Source of the DNA: a virus
DNA length: 64,000 nucleotides
IMG/VR virus record: IMGVR_UViG_3300028364_000026
Coordinates: 1 to 64,000 of that record
Reading direction: 5' to 3' (one strand)
The notes below the pieces were generated by a model. It had not been told where the DNA came from and searched no databases. It saw only the letters and a list, made by a program, of their open reading frames with translations. Shown here in pieces: positions 43,208-51,701 of this stretch (its first letter is position 1; the number at the start of each line of letters is the position of its first letter). Both the position numbers and the translations under genes were made by a program.

Positions 43208-44014
43208 ATGAATTTAAACAATCCTACGGTTAATATTACCGTAAACAAAAGTAGACTTAAACGCTACACGAGCATTAATGAAATGCCAACTTACTTCTTA
43301 AGAAATCAATCTGAATTTCAAATTGAAATATTTAATCCAACAGATAATGTTGTTATGGCTAAAATAAAACTAAATGATAAATCGATATCACAAGGTGGTT
43401 TGGTTATTAAACCTGGGGAAAGAGTTTTTTTAGAGCGTTATTTAAACAATCCAACTAAATTTCTATTTGAAACCTATGAAGTTGAAAACTCAAATGAAGT
43501 TATATCCGCAATTAAAAATAATGGCGGTATAAAAGTTGAATTTTATGAAGAATTAATCTATACTAATCTATTACCAAATTATCAAGACCTTCGTTTTAAT
43601 CTATTCGATGCTAGTTCTAATAATACTGCTGGTAATTATAATACTTTGGGTAGTACCACTAATGCGGTGACGACCACCACCCCATACGCAACTACCACCT
43701 CAAACTCTTCAATTTTTTCAACCAATTCTTTTACTGACAACCAATCACTTAATAGGGCAATTAATGTAGGTACATCTTCAATGGCAATAGAAACTGGTAG
43801 AGTTCAATCTGGTGGTTTTTCCGAACAAAAAATGGTAAAAGTTAACAAAAATTTTTCATATGTACCATTTTATTCCGTTGAATATAAACTATTACCTATT
43901 TCACAAAAAATAAATACAGTTAAAGATTTAAACGTAAAAGTTTATTGTAAAAACTGTGGTAAAAAAGCTGGTAAAACCGACAGATTCTGTGGTTCTTGCG
44001 GTTTTAAATTATAA
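43208..44014 (+). CDS. Structural protein with C-terminal zinc ribbon (268 aa)
   Basis: Residues 1-120 are a beta domain (FLRNQSEFQIEIFNPTDNVVMAKIKL, GGLVIKPGERVFLERYL). A Thr/Asn/Ser-rich linker covers about 135-180. The last 24 residues are a zinc ribbon, CKNCGK then RFCGSCGF. Ribbons of this style occur at the ends of some large-virus proteins. It sits after baseplate genes and before a terminator. A zinc-linked contact within the virion is plausible. Confidence 0.6.
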   Translation: MNLNNPTVNITVNKSRLKRYTSINEMPTYFLRNQSEFQIEIFNPTDNVVMAKIKLNDKSISQGGLVIKPGERVFLERYLNNPTKFLFETYEVENSNEVISAIKNNGGIKVEFYEELIYTNLLPNYQDLRFNLFDASSNNTAGNYNTLGSTTNAVTTTTPYATTTSNSSIFSTNSFTDNQSLNRAINVGTSSMAIETGRVQSGGFSEQKMVKVNKNFSYVPFYSVEYKLLPISQKINTVKDLNVKVYCKNCGKKAGKTDRFCGSCGFKL

Positions 44015-44041
44015 TAAAATAATAAGGTTAACGTATAATTT

Positions 44042-44072
44042 AATCCCTAACTTTTAGTTAGGGATTTTTTTT
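44042..44072 (+). terminator. Rho-independent terminator
   Basis: ATCCCTAAC and GTTAGGGAT form a stem followed by a T-run, ending the baseplate transcript. Confidence 0.85.
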
Positions 44073-44073
44073 G

Positions 44074-44081
44074 TAACTTTG
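44074..44081 (+). promoter_or_regulatory. Possible Bacteroidetes -7 element (TAACTTTG)
   Basis: TAACTTTG fits TAnnTTTG and lies 10 nt before the ATG at 44092, but the -33 region falls in the terminator and is poor. Confidence 0.35.
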
Positions 44082-44091
44082 TTAAAAATAA

Positions 44092-44652
44092 ATGTTAAAC
44101 AAAATAATCTATAACTATTTAATGAATTCGTTAATTAACGAATCTTCTACCATTAAAATAACTAATACAGAAAAACTAGATTTGTTCATTAAAGAAATGT
44201 TAGTTAAAAAGAAAGAAGAAACTCACCATAAGTCCGATTCTTTTAATCAAGCATATCGTTTAAGAACTGGAATGGGTGGTGAGATGGCTCTAGAGCAATT
44301 CTTAGGTAAAAACTTTGTTGATTTAACAATCGGAGACTCAAATGATTATCATGTCCCAGACCTATCTAAAATAGGGTTAAATGTAGGGATTAAAACCGTA
44401 GAGTTAGGTAAGTACCCAGTTATCTTTAAAAAATCCGAAAGACCAGAAATTATCGTATTAAGGTTAAGTGATGAAGTCTATTCAATAATCGGGTTAGTTA
44501 CCACCAAAGACTTAAACAGTTATCAAGATGATAGTAAAATTTTAAGTCCTAGTCTAAAAGCTAGAGGGACCAAGACTGCATTTGTTGGATTAAATAAAAT
44601 TAAACCTTTTTCAAACTATGAAGAATTAATTGAATTGTTAAATATTTGCTAA
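44092..44652 (+). CDS. Hypothetical protein, possible PD-(D/E)XK nuclease fold (186 aa)
   Basis: The N-terminus (MLNKIIYNYLMNSLINESS) looks like a capsid-targeting peptide with an INE site. Residues 60-110 hold GMGGEMALEQFLG, then NDYHVPDLSKIGLNVGIKTVELG. The Glu on a helix, an Asp in a strand and a Lys on the next strand match the layout of a PD-(D/E)XK-type nuclease. If both readings are right, it is a nuclease packed in the head and injected with DNA. Both are inference. Confidence 0.45.
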   Translation: MLNKIIYNYLMNSLINESSTIKITNTEKLDLFIKEMLVKKKEETHHKSDSFNQAYRLRTGMGGEMALEQFLGKNFVDLTIGDSNDYHVPDLSKIGLNVGIKTVELGKYPVIFKKSERPEIIVLRLSDEVYSIIGLVTTKDLNSYQDDSKILSPSLKARGTKTAFVGLNKIKPFSNYEELIELLNIC

Positions 44653-44714
44653 CTATTTTTAACAGACAAATATTACCATTACCTTTACAGTCAAATAAAT
44701 AAAAAAAAAACATT

Positions 44715-44939
44715 ATGGCAACTATCACAAGAAAACAAAGAGTTTTAACTGCAATGACAACACATGGTTCAATTAGTCCATGGTACGCCATTAATCAACT
44801 TGGTGACACAAGACTTTCAGCATCTATTTTTCAATTAAAAAAAGATGGGTACGATATTTCAACAGAAATGGTTAAAGGTAAAAATAAGTTTGGTGATGAA
44901 ATTAGATACGCTAAATATTCATTGGTTCCAACCCCGTAA
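44715..44939 (+). CDS. Winged-helix/HTH DNA-binding protein (74 aa)
   Basis: A small winged helix: KQRVLTAMTTHGSISPWYAINQLGDTRLSASIFQLKKDG is helix-turn-helix, with GNKFGDEIRYAKYSL-like wing at the end. It matches a phage HTH family of this length. Probably a transcriptional regulator; target not visible. It ends tail to tail with the next gene. Confidence 0.8.
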   Translation: MATITRKQRVLTAMTTHGSISPWYAINQLGDTRLSASIFQLKKDGYDISTEMVKGKNKFGDEIRYAKYSLVPTP

Positions 44940-45923
44940 TTATTTAAAAATTTTAGAATTAATTTCATTTGAAAACGAATTAACTAAATCAGATAAAATA
45001 TTTGAATAATCGTATTTTTCAGAATTACTCACCAGCATTGATTTAATAAGTGACGTTGTTATTTTTTTACGGTTAGTAAATTTATCTAATTCTAAAACGT
45101 AGGTAAAACTATAAATATCGTCATATAAACTATTAAGTTTTTTTGGTTCGATATTTATAGTTATGTTAATTGAATGTGTTTTCCCATAACTATAAACGCT
45201 AGTATAAACGTTATCTATCTTATATTCACCATTACTCAGATTAATTTCTCTATCTTTTAGGTAATCGAATGAATTTTCAGATGGTAATTCATATGATTGT
45301 TTTTTATTCACATCATCTGGTGTGAAAATATATTGTAATTTTACCTTTTTTGGTGTGTTATATGTTTTCTTAACGATATTTAAAAACAATTTAGCCTCTT
45401 TTTTATTTGGGAATATGACAGAACTTGTATCTTCTTTATAGTTATCTTCTGCACTCTCATAGTCATAAGAACTACTACAATATTGGATAATGTAGTCGTT
45501 ATCTGAGTCTAAAATTATTCTACTCCCATTATTGTACTCATCAACGTAAATAGTTGTACCATCTTCTAATTCAACTCCAGCATCGACCGTACCAACTATT
45601 TTTTTACCTAATAAAACTGACGAAGTAACAAAATTATTAAGTTCAGTTTTTTTATTTTTTTCTTTTTCTTCATCTTCCCGATAGTTTTTATCGTAAGCTA
45701 TATCATCGTCTATATGACGCTTAATGTTAAAATCACTAATATCTTCTTCTCTATATATTTTTAGTGCTCTCCTTAAAGAATTTTTTAGACCATCCCCTTC
45801 TTGTGAGTCAATATAACTATCAAAATCGAAATCCTCGTTTATAGTATTTTTTTTACTGATATATCTTTGTTCAAACAAAAAATTAGCGTTTAATATATTA
45901 CTTAATTTATCTATTTTTCTCAT
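44940..45923 (-). CDS. Hypothetical protein, possible internal head protein (327 aa)
   Basis: The first 40 residues (MRKIDKLSNILNANFLFEQ then NTINEDFD) resemble a long targeting peptide with an INE site. The body is polar, with beta strands (EVTIYVDEYNNGSRIILDSDNDYIIQYC-like in the middle) and a helical C-terminus. No enzymatic motif. It lies downstream of the capsid gene on the same strand, in the usual place for accessory head proteins. Confidence 0.5.
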   Translation of the reverse strand: MRKIDKLSNILNANFLFEQRYISKKNTINEDFDFDSYIDSQEGDGLKNSLRRALKIYREEDISDFNIKRHIDDDIAYDKNYREDEEKEKNKKTELNNFVTSSVLLGKKIVGTVDAGVELEDGTTIYVDEYNNGSRIILDSDNDYIIQYCSSSYDYESAEDNYKEDTSSVIFPNKKEAKLFLNIVKKTYNTPKKVKLQYIFTPDDVNKKQSYELPSENSFDYLKDREINLSNGEYKIDNVYTSVYSYGKTHSINITINIEPKKLNSLYDDIYSFTYVLELDKFTNRKKITTSLIKSMLVSNSEKYDYSNILSDLVNSFSNEINSKIFK

Positions 45924-45937
45924 AACTTTTAATATAA

Positions 45938-46480
45938 TTATCCTTGTCTGATAATGTTGTACCCATCTATCTGTTGTAATTCATTACCCATTAAATTTAT
46001 TTTAGTTTCATCATCTGATTTAATTTCACCTTGTTCATCGCTACCATAATAAAGATTACAAGCTTCATTTTCGTCTATTTGGATAAACTCAACTTTCTCT
46101 ATTTTATCCATCCACCCAAATGTTTGTTCGATTAAATCATCCTTTGTTAATTCCCCGTCAGAATCTAAAAAATTACCATTGGGAAGTGCTACAACAACAT
46201 GACCATCTTCAAAATCGTACTCCCAATCACCTAAATGTTCCCACCCTTCTTCTTTAAAATAACCTCTAATAACGTATATTGGTAAATTATGTTTTCTATG
46301 TAATGCTACAGCATAAAAATTACATCCACCCATATTATAATCAACCTCGTTTAAAAGGTTTTCTCTAAGTAATTTTTTTATAAACTTTTTCATAGTAATA
46401 AATATCACAAAATATGTTAAACCTTCATTTAAATTATCCTTAGAACATAATGGTTGAAGATTAACTAAACCCCAACACAA
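45938..46480 (-). CDS. Hypothetical protein with Cys-His-Asp pattern (151-180 aa)
   Basis: Two starts are possible. ATG 46480 lies 22 nt from a promoter motif. Met30 (ATG 46393) starts MKKFIKKLLRENLLNEVDY, a good capsid-targeting peptide with LNE site, and is more plausible as the protein start. The body has GGCNFYAVALHRKHNLPIYV near the N-terminus, then EDGHVVVALPNGNFLDSDG. A Cys at a helix start, a later His before a strand, and Asp after it, is the order of papain-like peptidases and transglutaminases. Function is inferred only. Confidence 0.5.
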   Translation of the reverse strand: MCWGLVNLQPLCSKDNLNEGLTYFVIFITMKKFIKKLLRENLLNEVDYNMGGCNFYAVALHRKHNLPIYVIRGYFKEEGWEHLGDWEYDFEDGHVVVALPNGNFLDSDGELTKDDLIEQTFGWMDKIEKVEFIQIDENEACNLYYGSDEQGEIKSDDETKINLMGNELQQIDGYNIIRQG

Positions 46481-46501
46481 ACGAACTCATTGGTAATATA
46501 T

Positions 46502-46510
46502 TATAAATAT
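46502..46510 (-). promoter_or_regulatory. Late-type promoter motif ATATTTATA
   Basis: Exact copy on the minus strand, between the capsid gene terminator and the start at 46480. Confidence 0.5.
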
Positions 46511-46521
46511 CTTTATAAAAC

Positions 46522-46551
46522 AAAAAAAGTCTCATAATTGAGACTTTTTTT
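46522..46551 (-). terminator. Terminator after the capsid gene
   Basis: AAAAAAAGTCTCA and TGAGACTTTTTTT form a symmetrical stem. On the minus strand it ends the head transcript just after the major capsid gene. Confidence 0.85.
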
Positions 46552-46574
46552 GTTTATATAAGAAAGACAGTTTA

Positions 46575-48380
46575 TTATCTTAATTCGTTAATGTTGAATG
46601 TTGGTACACCATCTACTCTAATATGTCCGTAAAATCTGTTGTTTACAACTTTTTTAGCGTAACGTGTCATAATTCCCTTCACTGGAGCGAAGTTAAATGG
46701 GTTATACATTGTTGGTGTCAATTGTAATGGCACGTATGGTGCATAAATATAACCAGTATCTAACAATGATTTTCCTTTGTGTCCAATAATTACTGAGTAA
46801 GCTGGAGCGTAAGGGTCACGATAAACTTGGTAACGACCACTTAAAGCACCGATTCTTTCAATACCCATGTTGTACTCATCTTGTTCTGGGTTAGCATCAC
46901 TTACGTGGAAGTATTCTAAATCATCAAAAATAGCTGATATTTCAGAAGAAACTACGATAAAGTTAGCACCACCTCTAAGAGTTGTTTTGTGGATTTGAGC
47001 AGAAACTTGGTTAATCTTAGTGATTAATGTTTGATTCCAATCTTTTTGAGTATATGGTTGAGCACCTTGAGAAGCACGTCTCCAACCATTATAGTCAAAA
47101 CGCATTTGCCATGCAGCAGCAACACGAAGGTCTCTTAAAATTTCACGGTCAATTTCAGCAGCAACTTGCTCAGAAAGCATTGCAGTTAATTCAGCTTCAG
47201 CGTCAATGTTTTGGAACGCACTAACGTCTTGTGCTAGTTCTGGAGACCATGTAGCTCTTAATTTTCTTTCTTCTACAGAAACAACAACTTCATCTAATCT
47301 GAAAGAAACTTCTCCCATTTCAGTTTCAAGTTCTAATGATGCGTAATTAGCCCATGCTGAAGTAAATGTGAAAGCAGAAACAGTAGTTGCAGAAGCACCA
47401 ATGTAACCGTCATAACTTCCAGTTCCACCAGCAGCAAAATCAATTGGGTGACGTAAATCTAATTCTAAGAAACAAGTTCCACTTCCATCAGTTAGGTAGT
47501 TAGAAGTATTTCCCAAAGTTGATGGTGTCTTAGTTTTAGTTACAATACCTTGACCATATTGTTGAGTCACTAAACGGAAAGGAATTTCCTTACCAGCACC
47601 TATAATCTCTCCACCATCTCTATCTAAAATACGTTCTTCTGTAACGACACGTAACGAAGCTAAAAATGATTCAGTATCCATTTGGTTACCATCAGCACCA
47701 GTCATTACTTCTCTACCGTTAGTGATAACACTTGCAGAAAAACCAGAGATACCTACGATAATACTTCTTAATGAACCATCAGTTGCTAAAGGCAATACAT
47801 CTTCAGCAGCGGCTGGAACCATAGCACCAGCATCGTTTAATGTGTAAACAGTGTTAGCACCAGTTACAATAGTTAAAGTACCTTTTGAGTTATCAAACAA
47901 TCCGTCATTGTAGAACGCATCGTATAAGTTTTTCCCTAAGAATGGAGTAACTTTACAAGCAGCGTCATCAATACAAGAAGGAATACCGCTTTTCATGTTA
48001 GTGTGTGAGAACGTACCAGCCGCTTCTCCTTCTCCTTCAATACGAGAAGATGTTTGTGGTACAAAGAAGAACAATTTACCAATTGGCATGTTCATAGCTT
48101 GTACAGACACAATGTCGTTAGCTAATAATTTTGAAAAGACTCTACGTACAATTGGGAAAACAACTGTTTGAAATGAACCAGAAGACTGAGAATCAGTACT
48201 TTCAGTTAACATAGTAGCAGCTTGATTTTCGTACAATTGGCCAATGTTTTCTCTAACGTGACCTACAAGACCATCTAGGAAACCTAATGAACCCCATCTC
48301 TCTTGCGTCTCTAAACGAATAGATTTCATGTGGTTATACGAGATTTTACCAACTTGCCCTGAATTTAATAAATGTGACAT
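46575..48380 (-). CDS. 23: Major capsid protein, gp23-like (601 aa)
   Basis: The main shell subunit with the HK97-type fold of T4 gp23. The N-terminus is a prohead peptide. MLTE-STDSQ after Glu60 matches the T4 cleavage site (FLTE-A after residue 65). Then VVFPIVRRVFSKLLANDIVSVQAMNMPIGKLFF follows, the equivalent of the gp23 MVRRAIP...D..GVQPMN...G region. The C-terminal part has SVIIGHKGKSLLDTGYIYAPYVPL and NRFYGHIRV, as in gp23. It is preceded by an A-rich leader with poly-A tracts. Ends at a strong terminator. Somewhat longer than T4 (521). Confidence 0.95.
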   Translation of the reverse strand: MSHLLNSGQVGKISYNHMKSIRLETQERWGSLGFLDGLVGHVRENIGQLYENQAATMLTESTDSQSSGSFQTVVFPIVRRVFSKLLANDIVSVQAMNMPIGKLFFFVPQTSSRIEGEGEAAGTFSHTNMKSGIPSCIDDAACKVTPFLGKNLYDAFYNDGLFDNSKGTLTIVTGANTVYTLNDAGAMVPAAAEDVLPLATDGSLRSIIVGISGFSASVITNGREVMTGADGNQMDTESFLASLRVVTEERILDRDGGEIIGAGKEIPFRLVTQQYGQGIVTKTKTPSTLGNTSNYLTDGSGTCFLELDLRHPIDFAAGGTGSYDGYIGASATTVSAFTFTSAWANYASLELETEMGEVSFRLDEVVVSVEERKLRATWSPELAQDVSAFQNIDAEAELTAMLSEQVAAEIDREILRDLRVAAAWQMRFDYNGWRRASQGAQPYTQKDWNQTLITKINQVSAQIHKTTLRGGANFIVVSSEISAIFDDLEYFHVSDANPEQDEYNMGIERIGALSGRYQVYRDPYAPAYSVIIGHKGKSLLDTGYIYAPYVPLQLTPTMYNPFNFAPVKGIMTRYAKKVVNNRFYGHIRVDGVPTFNINELR

Positions 48381-48409
48381 AATTTTTTTTTGTTTTTTTT
48401 TTTTAATTA

Positions 48410-49687
48410 TTAATATTTGTTTTTATTCTCAACTCTTCTCATCAATTCTATGATTCTTGTCGTTGAAGGGTCAACATATGCTGTGCTTTCATTCAATTGT
48501 TTTGAAGAGCCAGTAGATGCATCCTTACTGAATTTATTTCCTATTGATTCAGAAATTGGTTTTCTTCTTTCCAATTCATTACCGATAGTTTTAAAAAGTT
48601 GTTTTGATTCTTTAATGCTTTTAACATCATCAAAACGTTTCATTATATTTTCTTTCTCACCTTTAGTAGTAGAGTGTTCTACGAATAAATTACTTACACT
48701 TGCTAAATTAGAATTGAAAATTACTGTTTCAACTAACTTGTTTCTAAAATCTTTAAGGACAACTCTAAATTGTTCGTTCTCACTTTTTAATTTTTTTGCT
48801 TCCGTTAGTAATGCATTGTATTTTTTTATTGTTTTTGAAACTAAAGCTTTTGATGCTTCATTGATTGATTTTGGATTCTCAGGTGCTCCAATTGAGCCAG
48901 GACCAGTCTTATTACGATTATTACCTACACTCATTCCAGTTCCGATACTAATCTTTTCATTAATTGGTTCTTCCTCCTCTTCTTCCTCTTCTTCCTCTTC
49001 TTCTTCGTCAGCTGGCATAAAATCATCTGATTCATCTGATTCTACATCATCTTCCATTTCAATTTCATACTCAACTTCTTCATCATCTTCACCATCTTCT
49101 AACTCCAATGAATCTTCGTCATCCATCTCCATTGAATCTGTATCCATTTCCATTGAATCTACATCCATTGAATCTGTATCCATTCCCATATCTGGTTTTG
49201 GTGAGTTCATACCGTCCATTTTAACTACATACTGACCTGGTTCGTTAATATTTAAATGAATTTCATCACCTACAATTTCGATTTCATCATCACCATTTAA
49301 TTTTTTATAAATTGCGATTATTTCATCATCTTCTGCTCCAGTCATATCCATTTCCTCTCCACCTAACACATCTGTGTCCATTCCTAAGTCAGCATCCATT
49401 TCTGGACCTTCTAACGAGGTATCAATATCACCAAATTCATCATCAACTAAGTCTTCTGAATCTAATTCTAATTCTGTAGAATCTTCACTATCCATTTCTG
49501 GTTGTTCCATTTCTTCATCATCATCTTCTTCCTCATAAACTTCATCCATCATAGATTCCTTAACAAGACCATTAATTTCTTCTCTAGCTACGCTACGAAG
49601 TATTTCTTTAGCATTTGAAGTAAGTGTTTTTTGGATGTTATTAAAATCCAAAACTGCTTCTTCGATTATAGTTTTTTTATCTGTCAT
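48410..49687 (-). CDS. 22: Prohead scaffold/core protein, gp22-like (425 aa)
   Basis: Very acidic, with Asp/Glu/Met/Ser repeats (MDTDSMDVDSMEMDTDSMEM) and a run of Glu near residues 225-240. The C-terminal 150 residues form coiled coils (KTIKKYNALLTEAKKLKSENEQF). INE sites (PINEKIS, SINEASK) would let gp21 degrade it during maturation, as with T4 gp22. Position between protease and capsid genes is as in T4. A variant promoter motif lies at 49746-49754. Gene symbol is by position and character. Confidence 0.8.
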   Translation of the reverse strand: MTDKKTIIEEAVLDFNNIQKTLTSNAKEILRSVAREEINGLVKESMMDEVYEEEDDDEEMEQPEMDSEDSTELELDSEDLVDDEFGDIDTSLEGPEMDADLGMDTDVLGGEEMDMTGAEDDEIIAIYKKLNGDDEIEIVGDEIHLNINEPGQYVVKMDGMNSPKPDMGMDTDSMDVDSMEMDTDSMEMDDEDSLELEDGEDDEEVEYEIEMEDDVESDESDDFMPADEEEEEEEEEEEEEPINEKISIGTGMSVGNNRNKTGPGSIGAPENPKSINEASKALVSKTIKKYNALLTEAKKLKSENEQFRVVLKDFRNKLVETVIFNSNLASVSNLFVEHSTTKGEKENIMKRFDDVKSIKESKQLFKTIGNELERRKPISESIGNKFSKDASTGSSKQLNESTAYVDPSTTRIIELMRRVENKNKY

Positions 49688-49803
49688 TTTTGTTTATTAT
49701 CTTTATTTTAGTTTTATAGATAAGAATGAGTCAACCTCATTTGTTAATAAATATATGTTTTTTTATTAAAAGACTTATTTTAGGTAAAAAAACTAAAAAA
49801 AAG

Positions 49804-50529
49804 TTATCCTAATAGAAATTTATCTAAACTATCGTTTAAATTTTCATTTACTATAGATTTTTTTGATGAAACCCCCTCAACGTATTGAAAAATTTCTTCT
49901 TTTTTAACTCCAACCCAAGAACCTGGGGTTGATGGAGTAGTAACTACATCCCAACAAATAATTTCATAATCGTCTTGAACTATCTGGTCACCATTTCTCC
50001 CTTCAACTAAAGAACCTAAACCTCTAGATGAAACTCCAATTTTAATTCTATTTCTTAATAGGTTAGCAACTTCATCACCTTTTGTTGAGACAATACCATA
50101 TTTAATAAATCCAGGAGTCATAAGGATTTCCATTTTACCAATCAGTGTATTACCTTCCCAAGACGTTTCTACTATGATATGAGAAATTCTATCACCAGCG
50201 ATAATGTTTGACTCTGGATGGTCTAATTCACCCACAGCTCTACGTTCTCTAATCGCTTCTTGATATAATCTATCTTGGTTCTTAAGTACTTTTTCTGGAT
50301 AAATTCTACCATTACGGTTTAGAATATCAAACTTTTGTAATACCACATACACTAAAAGTGGTTCAATAACTTCTAACTTAACACCACTTTCTATTTTCTT
50401 TATTTCGTTAATGAATACTTGATTTCTTGGGTCTTCTGGAGATATGTAACCAGCATCGTGTTCGATAAGAATCCCCCAACCACTTTGACCTCGCTTTAAT
50501 ATTGTAGCATCTTTATTTGTACCGTTCAT
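49804..50529 (-). CDS. 21: Prohead protease, gp21-like (241 aa)
   Basis: Serine protease that degrades the scaffold and trims the head proteins after (L/I)-x-E. The His motif is AVGELDHPESNI (His104) and the Ser motif IKIGVSSRGLGS (Ser167/168). An NRNGRIYPEKVL segment precedes, as in T4-type proteases. The size is close to T4 gp21 (212). A late-type motif sits at 50547-50555. Together with the (L/I)-x-E sites seen in several proteins here, it defines an active maturation system. Confidence 0.95.
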   Translation of the reverse strand: MNGTNKDATILKRGQSGWGILIEHDAGYISPEDPRNQVFINEIKKIESGVKLEVIEPLLVYVVLQKFDILNRNGRIYPEKVLKNQDRLYQEAIRERRAVGELDHPESNIIAGDRISHIIVETSWEGNTLIGKMEILMTPGFIKYGIVSTKGDEVANLLRNRIKIGVSSRGLGSLVEGRNGDQIVQDDYEIICWDVVTTPSTPGSWVGVKKEEIFQYVEGVSSKKSIVNENLNDSLDKFLLG

Positions 50530-50546
50530 ATTTTTACTTATATATG

Positions 50547-50555
50547 TATAAATAT
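50547..50555 (-). promoter_or_regulatory. Late-type promoter motif ATATTTATA
   Basis: Exact copy, 17 nt before the protease ATG on the minus strand. Confidence 0.55.
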
Positions 50556-50560
50556 GTTAT

Positions 50561-50598
50561 TAAAACAAAAAAACCCCTTAGTTAAGACTAAGGGGTTT
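50561..50598 (-). terminator. Rho-independent terminator
   Basis: AAACCCCTTAGT and ACTAAGGGGTTT form a 12-bp stem. The A-tract at about 50563-50573 reads as a T-run on the minus strand, ending the gene at 50602. Confidence 0.85.
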
Positions 50599-50601
50599 AA
50601 A

Positions 50602-51045
50602 TTATTTTTTTCTCTTATTAAATTTAAAGTATATATTTTCGTTAAATACTTTATCTGTTATGTTAGGAATCAATTCATCTAATGTAGTTCGCATTTCAAT
50701 TGAATTTGCTGGTATTTCTTTTTCTAAGAATAAAGTTATTTCACAACTCATAAAACTACGCTTACCTATTTTAACTCCAGATTTTCGGATATCAAAGTCG
50801 ATGATTGTTTGTTCTTTTTTAAACCTAGTTTTTGGTGTTAAATCTAAAAAATTATAGATGGTTTGTTTTGTTTTTTTTCTAATATTTTTTATCACCCTAT
50901 CATAATCTACATCTCCTACTACTGTTGGTTCCCCCCATGATGAAATATTAATATAAATCGCTTTCGGATTTTTATTATTTATACTACCAAATACTACATT
51001 ATAGTTATTTATGTTTTCAATTTTTAATTCTTTACCAGTCTTCAT
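50602..51045 (-). CDS. Hypothetical protein (147 aa)
   Basis: A basic alpha/beta protein with KAIYINISSWGEPT near residue 29 and YDRVIKNIRKKTKQTIYNFL after it. Flanked by a promoter-like CATAAATAT element (51059-51067) and a terminator, so it is a single-gene unit in the head module. Its FLDLTPKTRFKKEQTIIDFDI and MRTTLDELIPNITDKVF segments suggest a conserved phage family, but I cannot name it. Confidence 0.5.
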   Translation of the reverse strand: MKTGKELKIENINNYNVVFGSINNKNPKAIYINISSWGEPTVVGDVDYDRVIKNIRKKTKQTIYNFLDLTPKTRFKKEQTIIDFDIRKSGVKIGKRSFMSCEITLFLEKEIPANSIEMRTTLDELIPNITDKVFNENIYFKFNKRKK

Positions 51046-51121
51046 ATCTTAATTTTATCATAAATATAATTAAAATAATCTAAGGAAACAACTATTCTTT
51101 AACTATTTTTTAACTTTTTTT

Positions 51122-51460
51122 TTACTTATTTAAAGTATTCCATAGCGTAAAAGCGATACCTAACATTATTTGCACAAAAGTTATTATTCCAATAGCGGTA
51201 TTTAATATATTTTTTTGTCTATATACCTCTTTTTTAGCCTCTAACATTTGAGATGGTGACCATACTTCATGTACTTTATCAATCCAAGCAGAATTAATAC
51301 TTAAATTTTTTTCAATATTTTTAACATCGTTTAACTTTAAATTCATTTCATCTAATTTATCGTAAAAATCAGTTCTCATTCTTTCATGACTTTCATTTAG
51401 TCTTTCTAATTCTCTTAAAACTAGCTTACTGTATTCTCCCCATGTATCTTTGCTCTCCAT
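51122..51460 (-). CDS. Coiled-coil protein with C-terminal membrane segment (112 aa)
   Basis: Residues 12-60 form a coiled coil (LRELERLNESHERMRTDFYD). Residues 84-107 (ILNTAIGIITFVQIMLGIAF) form one membrane helix near the C-terminus. This layout recalls XhlA-type proteins that help holins at the membrane. A lysis role is possible, but no endolysin is near, so it stays open. Confidence 0.55.
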   Translation of the reverse strand: MESKDTWGEYSKLVLRELERLNESHERMRTDFYDKLDEMNLKLNDVKNIEKNLSINSAWIDKVHEVWSPSQMLEAKKEVYRQKNILNTAIGIITFVQIMLGIAFTLWNTLNK

Positions 51461-51687
51461 TATTGTTGAATAGTGTTTAATATTTTAGTGAAAGTTGAAA
51501 TTGTGTCCTCATACGTTTTCACTTTATTTTTAATGGTTTCTTTTTTAGAAAGTTCTTTATTACTCTCTATTAAAAACCCTTTTAAATGTAAAACTATTGT
51601 TTTATACTGACTGTTTATTTCATCTATGCAAAGCTCATCACTTAGCTTTCTCAACTGTAGTATATTTTCGTTTGGAACTTTTTTCAT
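51460..51687 (-). CDS. Small helical protein (75 aa)
   Basis: All-helical and charged (LQLRKLSDELCIDEINSQYK). Its stop overlaps the start of the next gene, so the two are coupled and may form a complex. No family recognised. Confidence 0.5.
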   Translation of the reverse strand: MKKVPNENILQLRKLSDELCIDEINSQYKTIVLHLKGFLIESNKELSKKETIKNKVKTYEDTISTFTKILNTIQQ

Positions 51688-51701
51688 AATAATATTTAAT
51701 T

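Noticed and set aside
46575-48380. Intein in the major capsid gene (601 aa, longer than T4)
   Set aside because: No splicing blocks are present; the extra length is spread over loops.
48417-49235. 272-codon Ser-rich frame opposite the scaffold gene
   Set aside because: It is the antisense shadow of Asp/Glu codons in the gp22-like gene.
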